The notes below the pieces were generated by a model, which was given only the letters and a program-made list of their open reading frames with translations, was not told the origin of the DNA and searched no databases. From contig CAWGGJ010000003.1 in assembly GCA_963822175.1 (NCBI GenBank), positions 310,001 to 374,000 of the forward strand: DNA of 64,000 bases. The letters run 5' to 3'. The position numbers and the translations under genes are program-made. Origin of the DNA: FEB-25 sp963822175. Lineage in GTDB: Bacteria > Chloroflexota > Anaerolineae > Anaerolineales > UBA4823. Positions 9,445-19,219 of this stretch are shown here, piece after piece. Within the stretch, counting starts at the first letter, position 1. Each line of letters opens with the position of its first letter.

Positions 9445-10551
9445 CTAAATAAATTTCCCCTCCCGATAGACCACCGAGCCATCCACTTGTATCTCAGCCC
9501 CCTTGCTGATATCGCAGATCATATCCCAATGGATCACGCTGGTATTCTTGCTGCCAGTCTCTGGGTACCCAGCCCCTAAAGCCATGTGAAAGGTTCCACC
9601 CAGCTTTTCATCAAACAGGATGTTATGGGTAAAACGATTAATTTCATAATTGGTACCGATGGCAAACTCACCCAGGTAATGAGAACCCTCGTCTGAATCA
9701 ATCATGGTACGCAGGAAAACCTCGCCCTCTGCTGCCTTTGCATCAATTACCCGTCCGTTCTTAAATTGTAACTCCACGCCCTCGACTACCTGTCCCTGGT
9801 AGATCGCCGGGTAGGTGAATTTCACCCAGCCATTCACTGATTCCTCTACAGGACCCGTGTATATTTCTCCATCCGGCATATTATGCAACCCATACGAGTT
9901 GTTGAATTTCCGACCCTTTATCGAAAGGGTCAGGTCAACATTGGGACCCACAACCTTTACTTCATCATGATCCTGGATTCTTTCGATCATTTGCATCTGC
10001 TGTTTACGGATATTCTCCCAATGTGCCACCGGGTCTGGTGTTTTCTCATCCACATGGCAGGCAGAAAATGCAAAATCGGAATATTCTGCCATGCTCATCC
10101 CAGCCTCGTGGGCATATCCTTCAGTGGGGATTTGGGTTAGCACCCAGCGCAGTGCCTTGCTTGCTCCTCGTTGGAGCATCATATTCCGTACCGGTGCCAT
10201 ACCTTTTTGCCTGAGCGATTGTTTTTGAGGAGATTCTCCGCTAAGTGCACGCGGGTCAATATCAGCCCGCACCCTTATGTACACTTCGAATTGTTCAGTA
10301 ACAATCTTCTGAAAGGTGGGGGTAAAGGAGAGTTGATCATTATTTGCATATTTAAACAACAATTTTTCCTGCTCAGGAAGATTGAGCAATACATGCGGAT
10401 GACCTCCACGCTGCAAGACCAGCTCATAGATTTCCCTAACCAAAGCCTCAGCATTTGTTGTCGTTTCAATGGCAACCCGCTCACCTGGCTTCACTTTTGT
10501 TGAATGGTCAACCAAAATCCGTGCTAGTTTGTTGTATGGATGGTCAGTCAT
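9445..10551 (-). CDS. M29 family metallo-aminopeptidase
   Basis: A 368-residue cytoplasmic exopeptidase of the AmpS/PepS (M29, thermophilic aminopeptidase) family that removes N-terminal residues from peptides using two metal ions. Family landmarks in the C-terminal half include the E-G-V-E-L and A-E-G-E-V segments, D-E-G-S-H near residue 290, and H-W-D-M near 345, which supply the metal ligands. The gene stands alone, divergent from the polysaccharide block, with its own terminator. Function in peptide turnover is inferred from the family. Confidence 0.85.
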   Translation of the reverse strand: MTDHPYNKLARILVDHSTKVKPGERVAIETTTNAEALVREIYELVLQRGGHPHVLLNLPEQEKLLFKYANNDQLSFTPTFQKIVTEQFEVYIRVRADIDPRALSGESPQKQSLRQKGMAPVRNMMLQRGASKALRWVLTQIPTEGYAHEAGMSMAEYSDFAFSACHVDEKTPDPVAHWENIRKQQMQMIERIQDHDEVKVVGPNVDLTLSIKGRKFNNSYGLHNMPDGEIYTGPVEESVNGWVKFTYPAIYQGQVVEGVELQFKNGRVIDAKAAEGEVFLRTMIDSDEGSHYLGEFAIGTNYEINRFTHNILFDEKLGGTFHMALGAGYPETGSKNTSVIHWDMICDISKGAEIQVDGSVVYREGKFI

Positions 10552-10675
10552 TGCTGTTCCTTATCGTTTAAGTTGTCTGACAATAAATCTATTAAAAATT
10601 ATAACATGCCGGTAAAATCCGCGCTATAATCCTGCTAAACATCCTATAATTCGTGTAACCCATGCAGGGAAATGA

Positions 10676-12859
10676 ATGAAACAGCTTTTACAAAACATAC
10701 AAAGTGGTGAAACTGTGGTTGTTGATGTGCCCATCCCGCAGCTTCGGGAAGGGACGGCACTGGTCCGCACCTGTGCTTCGCTTGTTTCTGCAGGCACAGA
10801 ACGCATGTTGGTTGAATTCGCTGAAAAATCTCTATTGGGTAAAGCAATCTCCAGACCCGATCTGGTCAGACAGCTATTGGATAAGGCACGCCGTGAGGGG
10901 TTGATCTCCACCGTTGAAGCTGCGTTTAACCGGTTGGATGAGCCCATGCCTTTGGGTTATTCCTCGGCGGGAGTGATCGAGTCGCTTGGTGATGACATGC
11001 AGGGCTTCAAGGTAGGAGACCGGGTAGCCTGTGCGGGAGGAGGGTATGCAGTCCATGCGGAATATGCCCTCGTTCCAAACAATTTGTTGGCATCACTCCC
11101 AGAGAATGTCGATTTCGAGTCCGCAGCCTTCACTACCCTCGGTGCGATCACCCTGCATGGCTTTCGACTTTCTCAGGCTCAGCTCGGTGAATCAATTGGG
11201 GTGATCGGTCTTGGATTGTTGGGACTCCTGGCGGCTGGGATCGCCAGGGCTGCCGGATGCCGGGTTTTTGGTGTGGATCTCGATGAATCACGGGTTGCTC
11301 TGGCAAATCAGATGGGTGCAACTGCTGTTTTACGCCCACAAGCTGTGGAAGCAGCCCTATCGTTCACCCATGGACAGGGTCTTGATCACATCCTTATTTG
11401 TGCAGATACTCCCTCCTCAGATCCAGTTGAGCTGGCAGGTGAAATCGCCCGGGATCGTGGTCACGTCGTTGCCATCGGCGCAGTCGGTCTCACCATCCCA
11501 CGCCGGGTTTACTACCAAAAGGAGCTCTCTTTTATCAATTCACGCTCCTACGGTCCAGGCCGATATGATCCAACCTATGAAGAAGCTGGGCAGGATTACC
11601 CAATTGGATATGTTCGCTGGTCAGAAGGACGCAACCTGCAAGCATTTGTTGAGCTCCTGTCAACGCAAAGCGTGGATGTAAAACCTCTCATCACCCATCG
11701 CTTCCCAATTACGAATGCACCATCTGCATATGAACTCATTACTGGCAAGACAAATCAGCCTTTCCTGGGCGTATTGTTGACCTATCCCAATTCTGAAATA
11801 GCAATAACCGGAAAACGGTATTCAGTTGAACCAATAATCAAGCCATCCAATACGGGAATAAAGGAAAATATAGTTCGGCTGGGTGTGCTCGGAGCAGGTA
11901 ATTTTGCCAATGCAGTCATGCTGCCAGCGATTAAAAAAATACCCTCAATTGAGTTGATTTCAATTGCTTCCGGTTCCGGGTTCCATGCCCAGCATGCATA
12001 TAGGAAATATGGTTTTAAAAATGCAGCTTCAAATGAGGATGAAATTCTCCAGGATCCTCAGGTAAACACAGTTGCCATACTCACCCGTCATCACCTGCAT
12101 GCTGAAATGGTTATTCGGGCATTGCAGGCTGGCAAGCATGTCTTCTGTGAGAAACCATTGGCAATCACCCGGGAGCAGTTAGAAAAAATCCGAGGCCAGA
12201 TCCTTTCCCAGGAAAAATCACCGCTCTTGATGGTTGGTTTCAACCGTCGTTTCGCCCCATTGGCACTAAGGATGCATGAATTTATCAAACCACACCAGGA
12301 ACCCTTGGTGGTAACTTACCGCATCAATGCAGGGATTATCCCCCTCACCCATTGGGTACATTCTCCCGACCAGGGAGGTGGACGTATCATCGGCGAAGGA
12401 TGCCATTTTATTGATTTTCTTTCCTTTCTGGTTGGCGACACACCTATCGCAGTTCATGCCCATGCCCTTCCAGATGATGGTCGGTATAGGGAAGATAATG
12501 TCATCATGATGTTTACATTTGCAGATGGTTCATTGGGTACCATAATCTACCTGGCGAATGGTGACAAGGCATTTCCCAAGGAACGCATCGAAGTCTTTGC
12601 AGGGGGAAGGGTGGCTGTATTGGACGACTTTCGCAGCCTAGAGATGGTATACCAGGGTAAGCGGCAAACCATCCGCTCACGCATGCGGCAGGATAAGGGC
12701 CATCGCGCAGAATGGGATGCTTTTTCGTCTGCCATCACCTCGGGTGGACCAGCTCCCATACCCTATGAACATTTATTCGGCGTCACTGAAGCATCTTTTG
12801 CGACGATGGATGCTTTACGCAGCGGGCAGTCAGTTGGCATAGAACCGCTCCTTCCTTAG
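10676..12859 (+). CDS. Bi-domain oxidoreductase (zinc-type MDR plus Gfo/Idh/MocA)
   Basis: A 727-residue fusion. Residues 1 to about 365 form a medium-chain dehydrogenase with a nucleotide fold G-L-G-L-L-G near residue 180. Residues about 395-727 form a Gfo/Idh/MocA-type NAD(P)-dependent sugar oxidoreductase, with G-A-G-N-F-A near 405 and the E-K-P-L motif near 493. Such fusions occur in cell-surface polysaccharide clusters next to heparinase-like genes, exactly as here; their reaction is not established. Two TATAAT hexamers lie 26-51 bp upstream, without clear -35 boxes. It probably starts a five-gene run to 17953. Confidence 0.85.
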   Translation: MKQLLQNIQSGETVVVDVPIPQLREGTALVRTCASLVSAGTERMLVEFAEKSLLGKAISRPDLVRQLLDKARREGLISTVEAAFNRLDEPMPLGYSSAGVIESLGDDMQGFKVGDRVACAGGGYAVHAEYALVPNNLLASLPENVDFESAAFTTLGAITLHGFRLSQAQLGESIGVIGLGLLGLLAAGIARAAGCRVFGVDLDESRVALANQMGATAVLRPQAVEAALSFTHGQGLDHILICADTPSSDPVELAGEIARDRGHVVAIGAVGLTIPRRVYYQKELSFINSRSYGPGRYDPTYEEAGQDYPIGYVRWSEGRNLQAFVELLSTQSVDVKPLITHRFPITNAPSAYELITGKTNQPFLGVLLTYPNSEIAITGKRYSVEPIIKPSNTGIKENIVRLGVLGAGNFANAVMLPAIKKIPSIELISIASGSGFHAQHAYRKYGFKNAASNEDEILQDPQVNTVAILTRHHLHAEMVIRALQAGKHVFCEKPLAITREQLEKIRGQILSQEKSPLLMVGFNRRFAPLALRMHEFIKPHQEPLVVTYRINAGIIPLTHWVHSPDQGGGRIIGEGCHFIDFLSFLVGDTPIAVHAHALPDDGRYREDNVIMMFTFADGSLGTIIYLANGDKAFPKERIEVFAGGRVAVLDDFRSLEMVYQGKRQTIRSRMRQDKGHRAEWDAFSSAITSGGPAPIPYEHLFGVTEASFATMDALRSGQSVGIEPLLP

Positions 12860-12880
12860 TGGAAAAGTGACACAAAGCTG

Positions 12881-14941
12881 ATGAGTCACTTTCAACGAAT
12901 TAAGCTGGCATTTAAAGCATTTTACCAATTGGGCTCCAGGCAAACGGGGTTGTATGCACTTTACCGGCTTGGTCTGCGGACTGGTCACTACCAGCGGGTG
13001 CTCTCTGAAGCCCTTGTAAAACTGGATGAGCTTAATCACGGTCATGCACTTGATATCCGACCATGCCTGCCCGTCTTACCCGATAGGAATTTTATGCTCG
13101 AGCTGGTCGGCGATAAGGTTGATCAGCTCTATCGTGAGGCAGATGAAATTGTCGATGGGACATTGCGCCTGTTTGGTGGTCAACCATCTCCGCTTGAATT
13201 AACATTTCCCAAACCACTTGAAAACTGGACCCGGTATGAAACAAGCAATAACCTTTTTCATGGCCAGGATGTCAAGTTCATCTGGGAGCCTGGCAGGTTT
13301 GGATGGGCATGTAAACTGGCCATGGCATATCATCTATCAGCGGATGAACGCTATCCCAATGCTTTCTGGCTATACACTGAACGATTCCTGAACAGTAATC
13401 CACCTTATCGCGGTCCTCATTGGTGCTCTGCCCAGGAAGTAGCCATTCGTTTGGTCGCCATTGCATTCGCCCTTCAGGCATTCTCCCAGTCCAAACATAC
13501 CACCTCTGAACGGCTGGAGTCCATTTCAAAAGCCATCACAATTCATGCCGAGCGCATTCCGCCGACATTGGTTTACGCCCGTTCGCAAAATAATAATCAC
13601 CTGATCACTGAAGCGATGGGCCTATATACTGCTTCTGCATTGCTACCGGAACACCCCCACGCTCCCAGGTGGCATAAGCTGGGATGGAAGTGGCTGGAGG
13701 ATGCTTTCCAAGATCAAATTTCTGCCGATGGCACATATACCCAGCACAGTACCAACTATCACCGCCTGATGTTGCAAGCTGCATGTTGGGTATCTTCCGT
13801 ACATGATCACTCTTTTCCCGCTGAAGAAATACCTTCCGAGATTTTAACCCGATTGAAAGTGGCCACCCAGTGGCTGGGGAAATTGGTTGACCCGGAATCC
13901 GGTCGGGTTCCCAACTTGGGGCATAATGATGGCGCATATATTCTACCCTTTACCGTTAATCCATACCACGACTATCGTCCTGTCATCCATGCCGCATCAC
14001 AAGCATTTCTAGGTGTCAGTCCGAAACCAGGCGGCCCGTGGGAGGATATGAGCATGTGGATGAGTTGTTTATTGCCTGAGCCCAATCATCCGCTAAAAGT
14101 GAATCGCTGGGAACTGCCTACCAACCCGGAAGAGATGGACCTACGATCGCCTCATATCATAAAAAATCCAAAAAACGGCTCATGGGCGACTTTCCGCATC
14201 GCGAATTATCGTGCGCGTCCCGCCCATGCCGACCAGCTCCATGTGGACCTATGGTGGCATGGTTGTAATCTTGCCCAGGATCCGGGTACCTACCTCTACA
14301 ATGCTGCTCCTCCCTGGGAAAACAGTCTGACCAGTGCTTTCGTTCACAATACAGTAGTGGTGGATGATCAAGAATTCATGTTACGCGCCGGTCGCTTTTT
14401 ATATCTTGATTGGGCTCAAGCAAGGCTGCTTACAGCTTTTCGCTCAAACAACGGGGATTTTGAAAGTCTCACCGCCCAGCACAATGGGTATCGAAAGATC
14501 GGAGTAACTCATTCACGCAAGGTGACTGCCCATCCGGATGGTCATTGGGAGATCAAAGATCGTTTGGTCGGATCTTCCAAAAAGGTACATACTGCCCGCC
14601 TGCATTGGCTGCTGCCAGATTGGGAATATGAGCTCCAGGAACCAACTGCCAATACCAACCCAATTTCCTACCAACTCCGCTTTAAATCTCCTTACGGCTG
14701 GGTGACGTTAATTATCGGAATATCTCAACATCAAGAGAGATTGCCGACTGCGCAATCCAATCAATTTCAGCTTGCTCGTGCTGCAAAGCTCCTTTCAGGC
14801 ATAGGAAACGTCTCTCCCATCACTGGCTGGTCATCGCCCACCTATGGGGAAAAAATTCCCGCCCTCGCCTTTATCCTTGAGGTCACCAGTGCATTACCCA
14901 TCGAATTGAAGAGCGAATGGATCCTTCCAAGTGAAAGCTAG
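12881..14941 (+). CDS. Heparinase II/III-like polysaccharide lyase family protein
   Basis: A 686-residue protein with an N-terminal alpha/alpha toroid (about 90-400), including the N-N-N-H-L-I-T-E segment typical of the alginate lyase/heparinase fold near residue 236, and a C-terminal beta-rich heparinase II/III domain (about 430-640) with an A-H-A-D-Q-L-H motif near residue 447. No signal peptide is evident. Family members cleave uronic-acid-containing polysaccharides. In clusters with the bi-domain oxidoreductase they are associated with exopolysaccharide synthesis. The gene starts 21 bp after its partner and overlaps the NUDIX gene. Confidence 0.8.
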   Translation: MSHFQRIKLAFKAFYQLGSRQTGLYALYRLGLRTGHYQRVLSEALVKLDELNHGHALDIRPCLPVLPDRNFMLELVGDKVDQLYREADEIVDGTLRLFGGQPSPLELTFPKPLENWTRYETSNNLFHGQDVKFIWEPGRFGWACKLAMAYHLSADERYPNAFWLYTERFLNSNPPYRGPHWCSAQEVAIRLVAIAFALQAFSQSKHTTSERLESISKAITIHAERIPPTLVYARSQNNNHLITEAMGLYTASALLPEHPHAPRWHKLGWKWLEDAFQDQISADGTYTQHSTNYHRLMLQAACWVSSVHDHSFPAEEIPSEILTRLKVATQWLGKLVDPESGRVPNLGHNDGAYILPFTVNPYHDYRPVIHAASQAFLGVSPKPGGPWEDMSMWMSCLLPEPNHPLKVNRWELPTNPEEMDLRSPHIIKNPKNGSWATFRIANYRARPAHADQLHVDLWWHGCNLAQDPGTYLYNAAPPWENSLTSAFVHNTVVVDDQEFMLRAGRFLYLDWAQARLLTAFRSNNGDFESLTAQHNGYRKIGVTHSRKVTAHPDGHWEIKDRLVGSSKKVHTARLHWLLPDWEYELQEPTANTNPISYQLRFKSPYGWVTLIIGISQHQERLPTAQSNQFQLARAAKLLSGIGNVSPITGWSSPTYGEKIPALAFILEVTSALPIELKSEWILPSES

Positions 14942-15392
14942 AGCTGCTGTGGTCCTCATCCAGAATGATAAAATTGCCCTTATCGAGCGTAACCGGTCGG
15001 GAAAACAATATTTTACTTTTCCTGGAGGCAAGGTAAAAACAGGCGAATCCCTTATGGAAGCCGCATCCCGTGAAGCATGGGAGGAACTCAATCTGGTGCT
15101 GAAGATCGGTGTGATGGTTGCGGAAATCTGGTACCAGGGGACACCACAATACTACTTTTTAGCTGAGAGCAGGGGAGGTGACTTTGGCCTTGGAATTGGA
15201 GCCGAGATGAGCTGCTCCAAGGAATCCCCAAAAGGCTCTTACCTCCCAGTATGGCTTGAAACCAACAGGCTTATCTATGAGCCGGTGTTACCAAAAACAA
15301 TGTCTCATCATGTGTGGAAATCCAATCGTGAAGGCTGGCCTGATAAACCGCTTGTAATCACCAACCAACCACCTGATGAGATGAGTATATAA
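14931..15392 (+). CDS. NUDIX hydrolase
   Basis: A 153-residue protein with a recognisable Nudix box (G-G-K-V-K-T-G-E ... R-E-A-W-E-E-L) at about residues 25-48. Nudix enzymes hydrolyse nucleoside diphosphates linked to another moiety. Here a nucleotide-sugar or a damaged nucleotide is possible; the substrate is not visible. It starts with GTG and overlaps the heparinase-like gene by 11 bp, so it is translationally coupled to a polysaccharide gene, which favours but does not prove a sugar-nucleotide role. Confidence 0.85.
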   Translation: MKARAAVVLIQNDKIALIERNRSGKQYFTFPGGKVKTGESLMEAASREAWEELNLVLKIGVMVAEIWYQGTPQYYFLAESRGGDFGLGIGAEMSCSKESPKGSYLPVWLETNRLIYEPVLPKTMSHHVWKSNREGWPDKPLVITNQPPDEMSI

Positions 15393-15437
15393 TCAAGCAG
15401 TTATCAATACAGATCGACTACCAGGATAGATTTCTCC

Positions 15438-16652
15438 TTGCATATTTTATTGATCCACCAGGCATTTGTTGCCCTAGATGAACCCGGCGGAACCCGCCAT
15501 CATGAGCTTGCCCGTTATTTTGCTGAGCAGGGTCATCGGGTGACAATCATTGCCAGCCCCATCAGCTACCTGACAGGGAAATCGCAACACTCAAAAATTC
15601 CCTGGGTGGAAAAACAGATGGATGGAGATCTGATTACCATATTGCGAGCGTATACCTATCCATCTCTACACCGCAGCTTTGTCCACCGCCTGATCAGTTT
15701 TTTTAGTTTCATGGTATCTTCCTTCCTGATTGGCCTGGGGGTTAAAGATATCAATTTAATCTGGGGAACATCACCACCAATTTTCCAGGGGATTACAGCA
15801 TGGGCATTAGCCCGCATTAAACGTGTTCCTTTCCTGTTCGAGGTGCGCGATTTATGGCCAGCATTTGCCGTTGCCGTTGGTGTGTTAAGGAACAAAACAC
15901 TGATCCAGCTATCAGAAGGCCTTGAAACCTTTCTTTACCATCATGCAAACCTGGTCGTGGTCAATTCACCTGGGTATGTCCAGCATGTCAAAAAGCATGG
16001 GGCGTCCAAAGTGGAGCTGGTGCCCAATGGCACCGATATCAACATGTTCAACCCGCAAGTTGATGGCACTATGTTTCGCCAGATGCATGAAATTGATGGA
16101 TATTTCATTGCTCTCTATGCTGGTGCTCACGGCCTCTCAAATGACCTGGGAGTGCTGCTCGAGGCAGCCAAAATTCTAAAATCACGCACAGATATCAAAA
16201 TCGTATTACTCGGAGATGGTAAAGACAAACCTGCCCTGCAAACCCAATCCACCCACCAGGAGATTAATAATATCGTCTTCCTGCCGCCTATCCCAAAAAA
16301 TGAGATGCCATCTGCCTTATCAGCAGCTGATGCCTGCATCGCCATTCTCAAACCGGTTGAGCTGTATAAAACCACCTATCCTAACAAGGTTTTTGATTAC
16401 ATGGCTGCAGGGAAACCAGTCGTGCTCGCCATAGATGGGGTCATTCGCCAGGTGATCGAAAATGCCGGTGCAGGTATTCCTGTGCCCCCTGGTGACCCGC
16501 AGGCGCTTGCGAACGCGATCATCCACCTGGCGGATGATCCCGAATCAGCCAGGCGTATGGGTATGCAAGGACGCTTATATGCTGAAATCCATTTTAACCG
16601 TGTGGATCTGGCAGCAAAATTTTTAGATATTATGCTTGGATTGGTGTCATGA
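15438..16652 (+). CDS. Family 4 (GT-B) glycosyltransferase
   Basis: A 404-residue GT-B glycosyltransferase of the WcaI/WbuB type. The N-terminal domain has the G-G-T-R-H-H-E-L-A acceptor-side segment near residue 18. The C-terminal domain carries the nucleotide-sugar region with the Y-P-N-K-V-F-D-Y-M-A-A-G motif near 313. It transfers a sugar from an activated donor to a lipid-linked or surface glycan. The chosen start is TTG at 15438, because the family N-terminus (H-I-L-L-I-H-Q) begins immediately after it. Its stop overlaps the next gene's ATG by 4 bp. Confidence 0.88.
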   Translation: MHILLIHQAFVALDEPGGTRHHELARYFAEQGHRVTIIASPISYLTGKSQHSKIPWVEKQMDGDLITILRAYTYPSLHRSFVHRLISFFSFMVSSFLIGLGVKDINLIWGTSPPIFQGITAWALARIKRVPFLFEVRDLWPAFAVAVGVLRNKTLIQLSEGLETFLYHHANLVVVNSPGYVQHVKKHGASKVELVPNGTDINMFNPQVDGTMFRQMHEIDGYFIALYAGAHGLSNDLGVLLEAAKILKSRTDIKIVLLGDGKDKPALQTQSTHQEINNIVFLPPIPKNEMPSALSAADACIAILKPVELYKTTYPNKVFDYMAAGKPVVLAIDGVIRQVIENAGAGIPVPPGDPQALANAIIHLADDPESARRMGMQGRLYAEIHFNRVDLAAKFLDIMLGLVS

Positions 16653-17953
16653 CCGACGTTATTGACCCAGCTGCGGATACAAATACCCAGCCGGTGGCAA
16701 CCCAGGAACGCAACAAACGCTACGTTCAAATCGATGCCATCGGCGTAGGAACAGCAGGTGCTGCTGCGCCATTTCTCCCTGTATTTCTCACCAGGCTTGG
16801 CGCAACCGCGGTTCAGATCGGATTATTAACCTCGATGCCCGGTGTTACCGGGCTGATTTTGGCATTATGGGTGGGACGTTTCCTGCAACGGCAGCGGAAT
16901 GTTGTCCCCTGGTTCAGTCTAGCCCGCCTGATGGTAATCTCAGCATATGCGCTCACTGGGATCGTCCCATTCTTTGTGCCGGATAATATCCTGATCTATG
17001 TCATCCTGGTCATCTGGGCACTCGCAACTTTACCTCAAACGATGGTCGCAGTGGGCTTTTCGGTGGTGATGAATGCGGTATCAGGACCAGAAGGACGCTA
17101 TGAGCTGATGAGCCGTCGTTGGTCAATATTGGGGATGACGACTGCAATCGCAGTGGCAATTGCCGGGCAGGTTTTAGATCGCATCGGTTTCCACCTTAAC
17201 TACCAGGTCGTCTTCATTGGTTTATCCCTGGGTGGCTTGATAAGTTACTATTTTTCCAGCCGGATCAAGATCCCAGATGTTGAACCCATCCCAGGTTCTT
17301 CAACGGGTTCCATTAAATCTAGTTTGCGTGGATATTACCGCCTGATCAGCCAGGAGCCAGCCTTCATTTCTTTTACCCTGAAACGCTTTGTCTACCTGTT
17401 TGGGATCACACTGGCAACCCCGTTGTTCCCGCTGTACTTTGTCCGCGAGCTGAATGCCACCGATGCCTGGATAGGTTTTTTATACACAGCGCAAACAGCT
17501 GTCCTCGTGGTTGGATATTTCTTCTGGACTCGTTTATCGCGCAAACGAGGCACTCGTTTTGTGTTATTAGCCACCACCTTTAGTATAGCCTTATATCCAG
17601 GTTTAGTTGCGCTTACCAATAACCAAACATTGATCTTAATTTTGGCAGCTTTAGCGGGTATCTTCCAGGCAGGCATCGACCTGGTTTTTTTCGATGAGCT
17701 GATGAAGACCATCCCTCCACGCTATAGCCCTACATTTGTCTCGCTTGCTCAAAGCATCACGTATCTGGCAGCCATCCTGGCTCCGTTGGTCGGCACCTAT
17801 TTATCAGTGCACATTGGTATCAGTGCCGCACTTTTGTTTAGTACAGTCATACGTTTCATTGGATTCCTGCTTTTTTTCCGCCAGGAACGCCCCAAAAAAG
17901 GCTCTTCCACAGTTGCGATAAGCTCCACGCTTAATGAAAATCCATCAGAATAA
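16649..17953 (+). CDS. Major facilitator superfamily transporter
   Basis: A 434-residue membrane protein with about twelve hydrophobic segments and MFS-like arrangement (cytosolic loop after helix 2, larger central loop near residues 205-225). The substrate cannot be read from sequence. It overlaps the glycosyltransferase by 4 bp, so it is part of the polysaccharide run and may move a sugar or glycan precursor; that is inference. The sortase gene follows only 18 bp later. Confidence 0.8.
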   Translation: MTDVIDPAADTNTQPVATQERNKRYVQIDAIGVGTAGAAAPFLPVFLTRLGATAVQIGLLTSMPGVTGLILALWVGRFLQRQRNVVPWFSLARLMVISAYALTGIVPFFVPDNILIYVILVIWALATLPQTMVAVGFSVVMNAVSGPEGRYELMSRRWSILGMTTAIAVAIAGQVLDRIGFHLNYQVVFIGLSLGGLISYYFSSRIKIPDVEPIPGSSTGSIKSSLRGYYRLISQEPAFISFTLKRFVYLFGITLATPLFPLYFVRELNATDAWIGFLYTAQTAVLVVGYFFWTRLSRKRGTRFVLLATTFSIALYPGLVALTNNQTLILILAALAGIFQAGIDLVFFDELMKTIPPRYSPTFVSLAQSITYLAAILAPLVGTYLSVHIGISAALLFSTVIRFIGFLLFFRQERPKKGSSTVAISSTLNENPSE

Positions 17954-17971
17954 TCGGGGTATAATCGCCAC

Positions 17972-18886
17972 GTGCGTAAAGTAAAGTCTCCCGAAGATTT
18001 ATCCACTGATGAACTCCGCCAATTATTGGTGGAGAAACGTCGAAAAGTCCGCATGGAACATCTGGAACGTTTTCGGAACACCGGTAGGGTGGTCACCCTG
18101 GCGTCTGATCTCGAAAGTGTCCCCCTTGAGCACCTGCATTCTGATGCCCAGGCAGAATACGAGCCAGGTGTACAGCAAGAGCAACAGCATAAGACAAAAA
18201 GGGTATTGGATCGTCTCCTCCTTGCCATTGAGATCCTGGCAGTCGTGGGTCTCTTCATCATCATATTCAATGGCCTCCAGATGCTCAGAGACTTAAACGT
18301 TCAATTTGCTGAGTCACTGACTCCTGCCACCCTTACACCAACACCGCTGATTATGCCGGTAATATTACCATCCGGGCATACCCCACCAACTTCGCTGGGC
18401 GGTGCTCAACCCAACGAGGCTGAAATTCCAGCACATTTGCGCCCACTATACCAGTCCCTGGCTCAAATCCCCATCCCAACCCCGGGTCCAGAACAAGCCA
18501 TTCAGATACAAATCCCAGCTATTGGTGTCGATGCACCCGTTGTTCAAGGAGATGGATGGGAGCAATTGAAGAAGGGCGTAGCCCAAACAATCGGTACAGC
18601 CAATCCTGGTCAATCTGGAAACATGGTCCTATCAGCCCATAATGATGTCTTTGGTGAGATCTTCCGTAATCTGGATCAATTGGAACAGGGAGATATGATC
18701 GTTGTATATACCCCTCAACGCGCCTATAACTATATGATTAATAACATCCAGGTTGTCGGACCGTACGATGTCGAAGTGATGGCATCCACTCCCGATCCAA
18801 CGGTAACTCTAATCTCCTGCTATCCATATATGATTGATAATAAGCGCATCATAGTTCAAGCCAGTTTACAAATAGATAATGATTAA
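17972..18886 (+). CDS. Sortase (class D/E-like) with cytoplasmic N-terminal extension
   Basis: A 304-residue sortase, a membrane-bound cysteine transpeptidase that cleaves a sorting motif and links proteins to the envelope. The catalytic triad is visible: H223 in S-A-H-N-D, C283 in L-I-S-C-Y-P and R292. A charged cytoplasmic N-terminus of about 75 residues precedes one membrane helix (about 82-105), then a Thr/Pro-rich linker. The start is GTG. No classical LPXTG substrate with a C-terminal membrane segment occurs in the window. It lies 18 bp after the MFS gene and may be co-transcribed. Confidence 0.85.
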   Translation: MRKVKSPEDLSTDELRQLLVEKRRKVRMEHLERFRNTGRVVTLASDLESVPLEHLHSDAQAEYEPGVQQEQQHKTKRVLDRLLLAIEILAVVGLFIIIFNGLQMLRDLNVQFAESLTPATLTPTPLIMPVILPSGHTPPTSLGGAQPNEAEIPAHLRPLYQSLAQIPIPTPGPEQAIQIQIPAIGVDAPVVQGDGWEQLKKGVAQTIGTANPGQSGNMVLSAHNDVFGEIFRNLDQLEQGDMIVVYTPQRAYNYMINNIQVVGPYDVEVMASTPDPTVTLISCYPYMIDNKRIIVQASLQIDND

Positions 18887-18966
18887 GATATATAATATGC
18901 GTCATTAATAATGGGATTGAATGGAAGAATGCGTCCATTCAATGCTTTGGTTCGTGGAGATATATG

Positions 18967-19164
18967 ATGGCAAAAAAAACAAGACGTCAGGTTCGTAGAG
19001 AAGCAAGTCCCGAAGCAGATAAACCTGCTGATCTATTGGTAAGCAGTCGCCCATCGGGTTTCAACCCCGATTATCATTATGTCATCAAAGATCTCCGCCG
19101 AGTTGGGATATTGGCTGGATCTTTCGTTATCGTTTTGGTAGCGCTGGCGATTTATCTACATTAA
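18967..19164 (+). CDS. Small single-helix membrane protein
   Basis: A 65-residue protein (the ATG at 18964 would add one Met) with a very basic N-terminus (K-K-T-R-R-Q-V-R-R) and one C-terminal membrane helix (about 45-64). A GTGGAG ribosome binding site fits ATG 18967 best. I do not recognise a family. The layout, with a basic cytoplasmic tail and a C-terminal anchor and no extracellular domain, suggests a small regulator or scaffold of the neighbouring membrane proteins, but nothing in the sequence shows this. Confidence 0.6.
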   Translation: MAKKTRRQVRREASPEADKPADLLVSSRPSGFNPDYHYVIKDLRRVGILAGSFVIVLVALAIYLH

Positions 19165-19219
19165 TCCTCCTGCAGTTAACTCCGCATACCTTGATGAAAC
19201 TCTCATTACCGGTGGGAAA

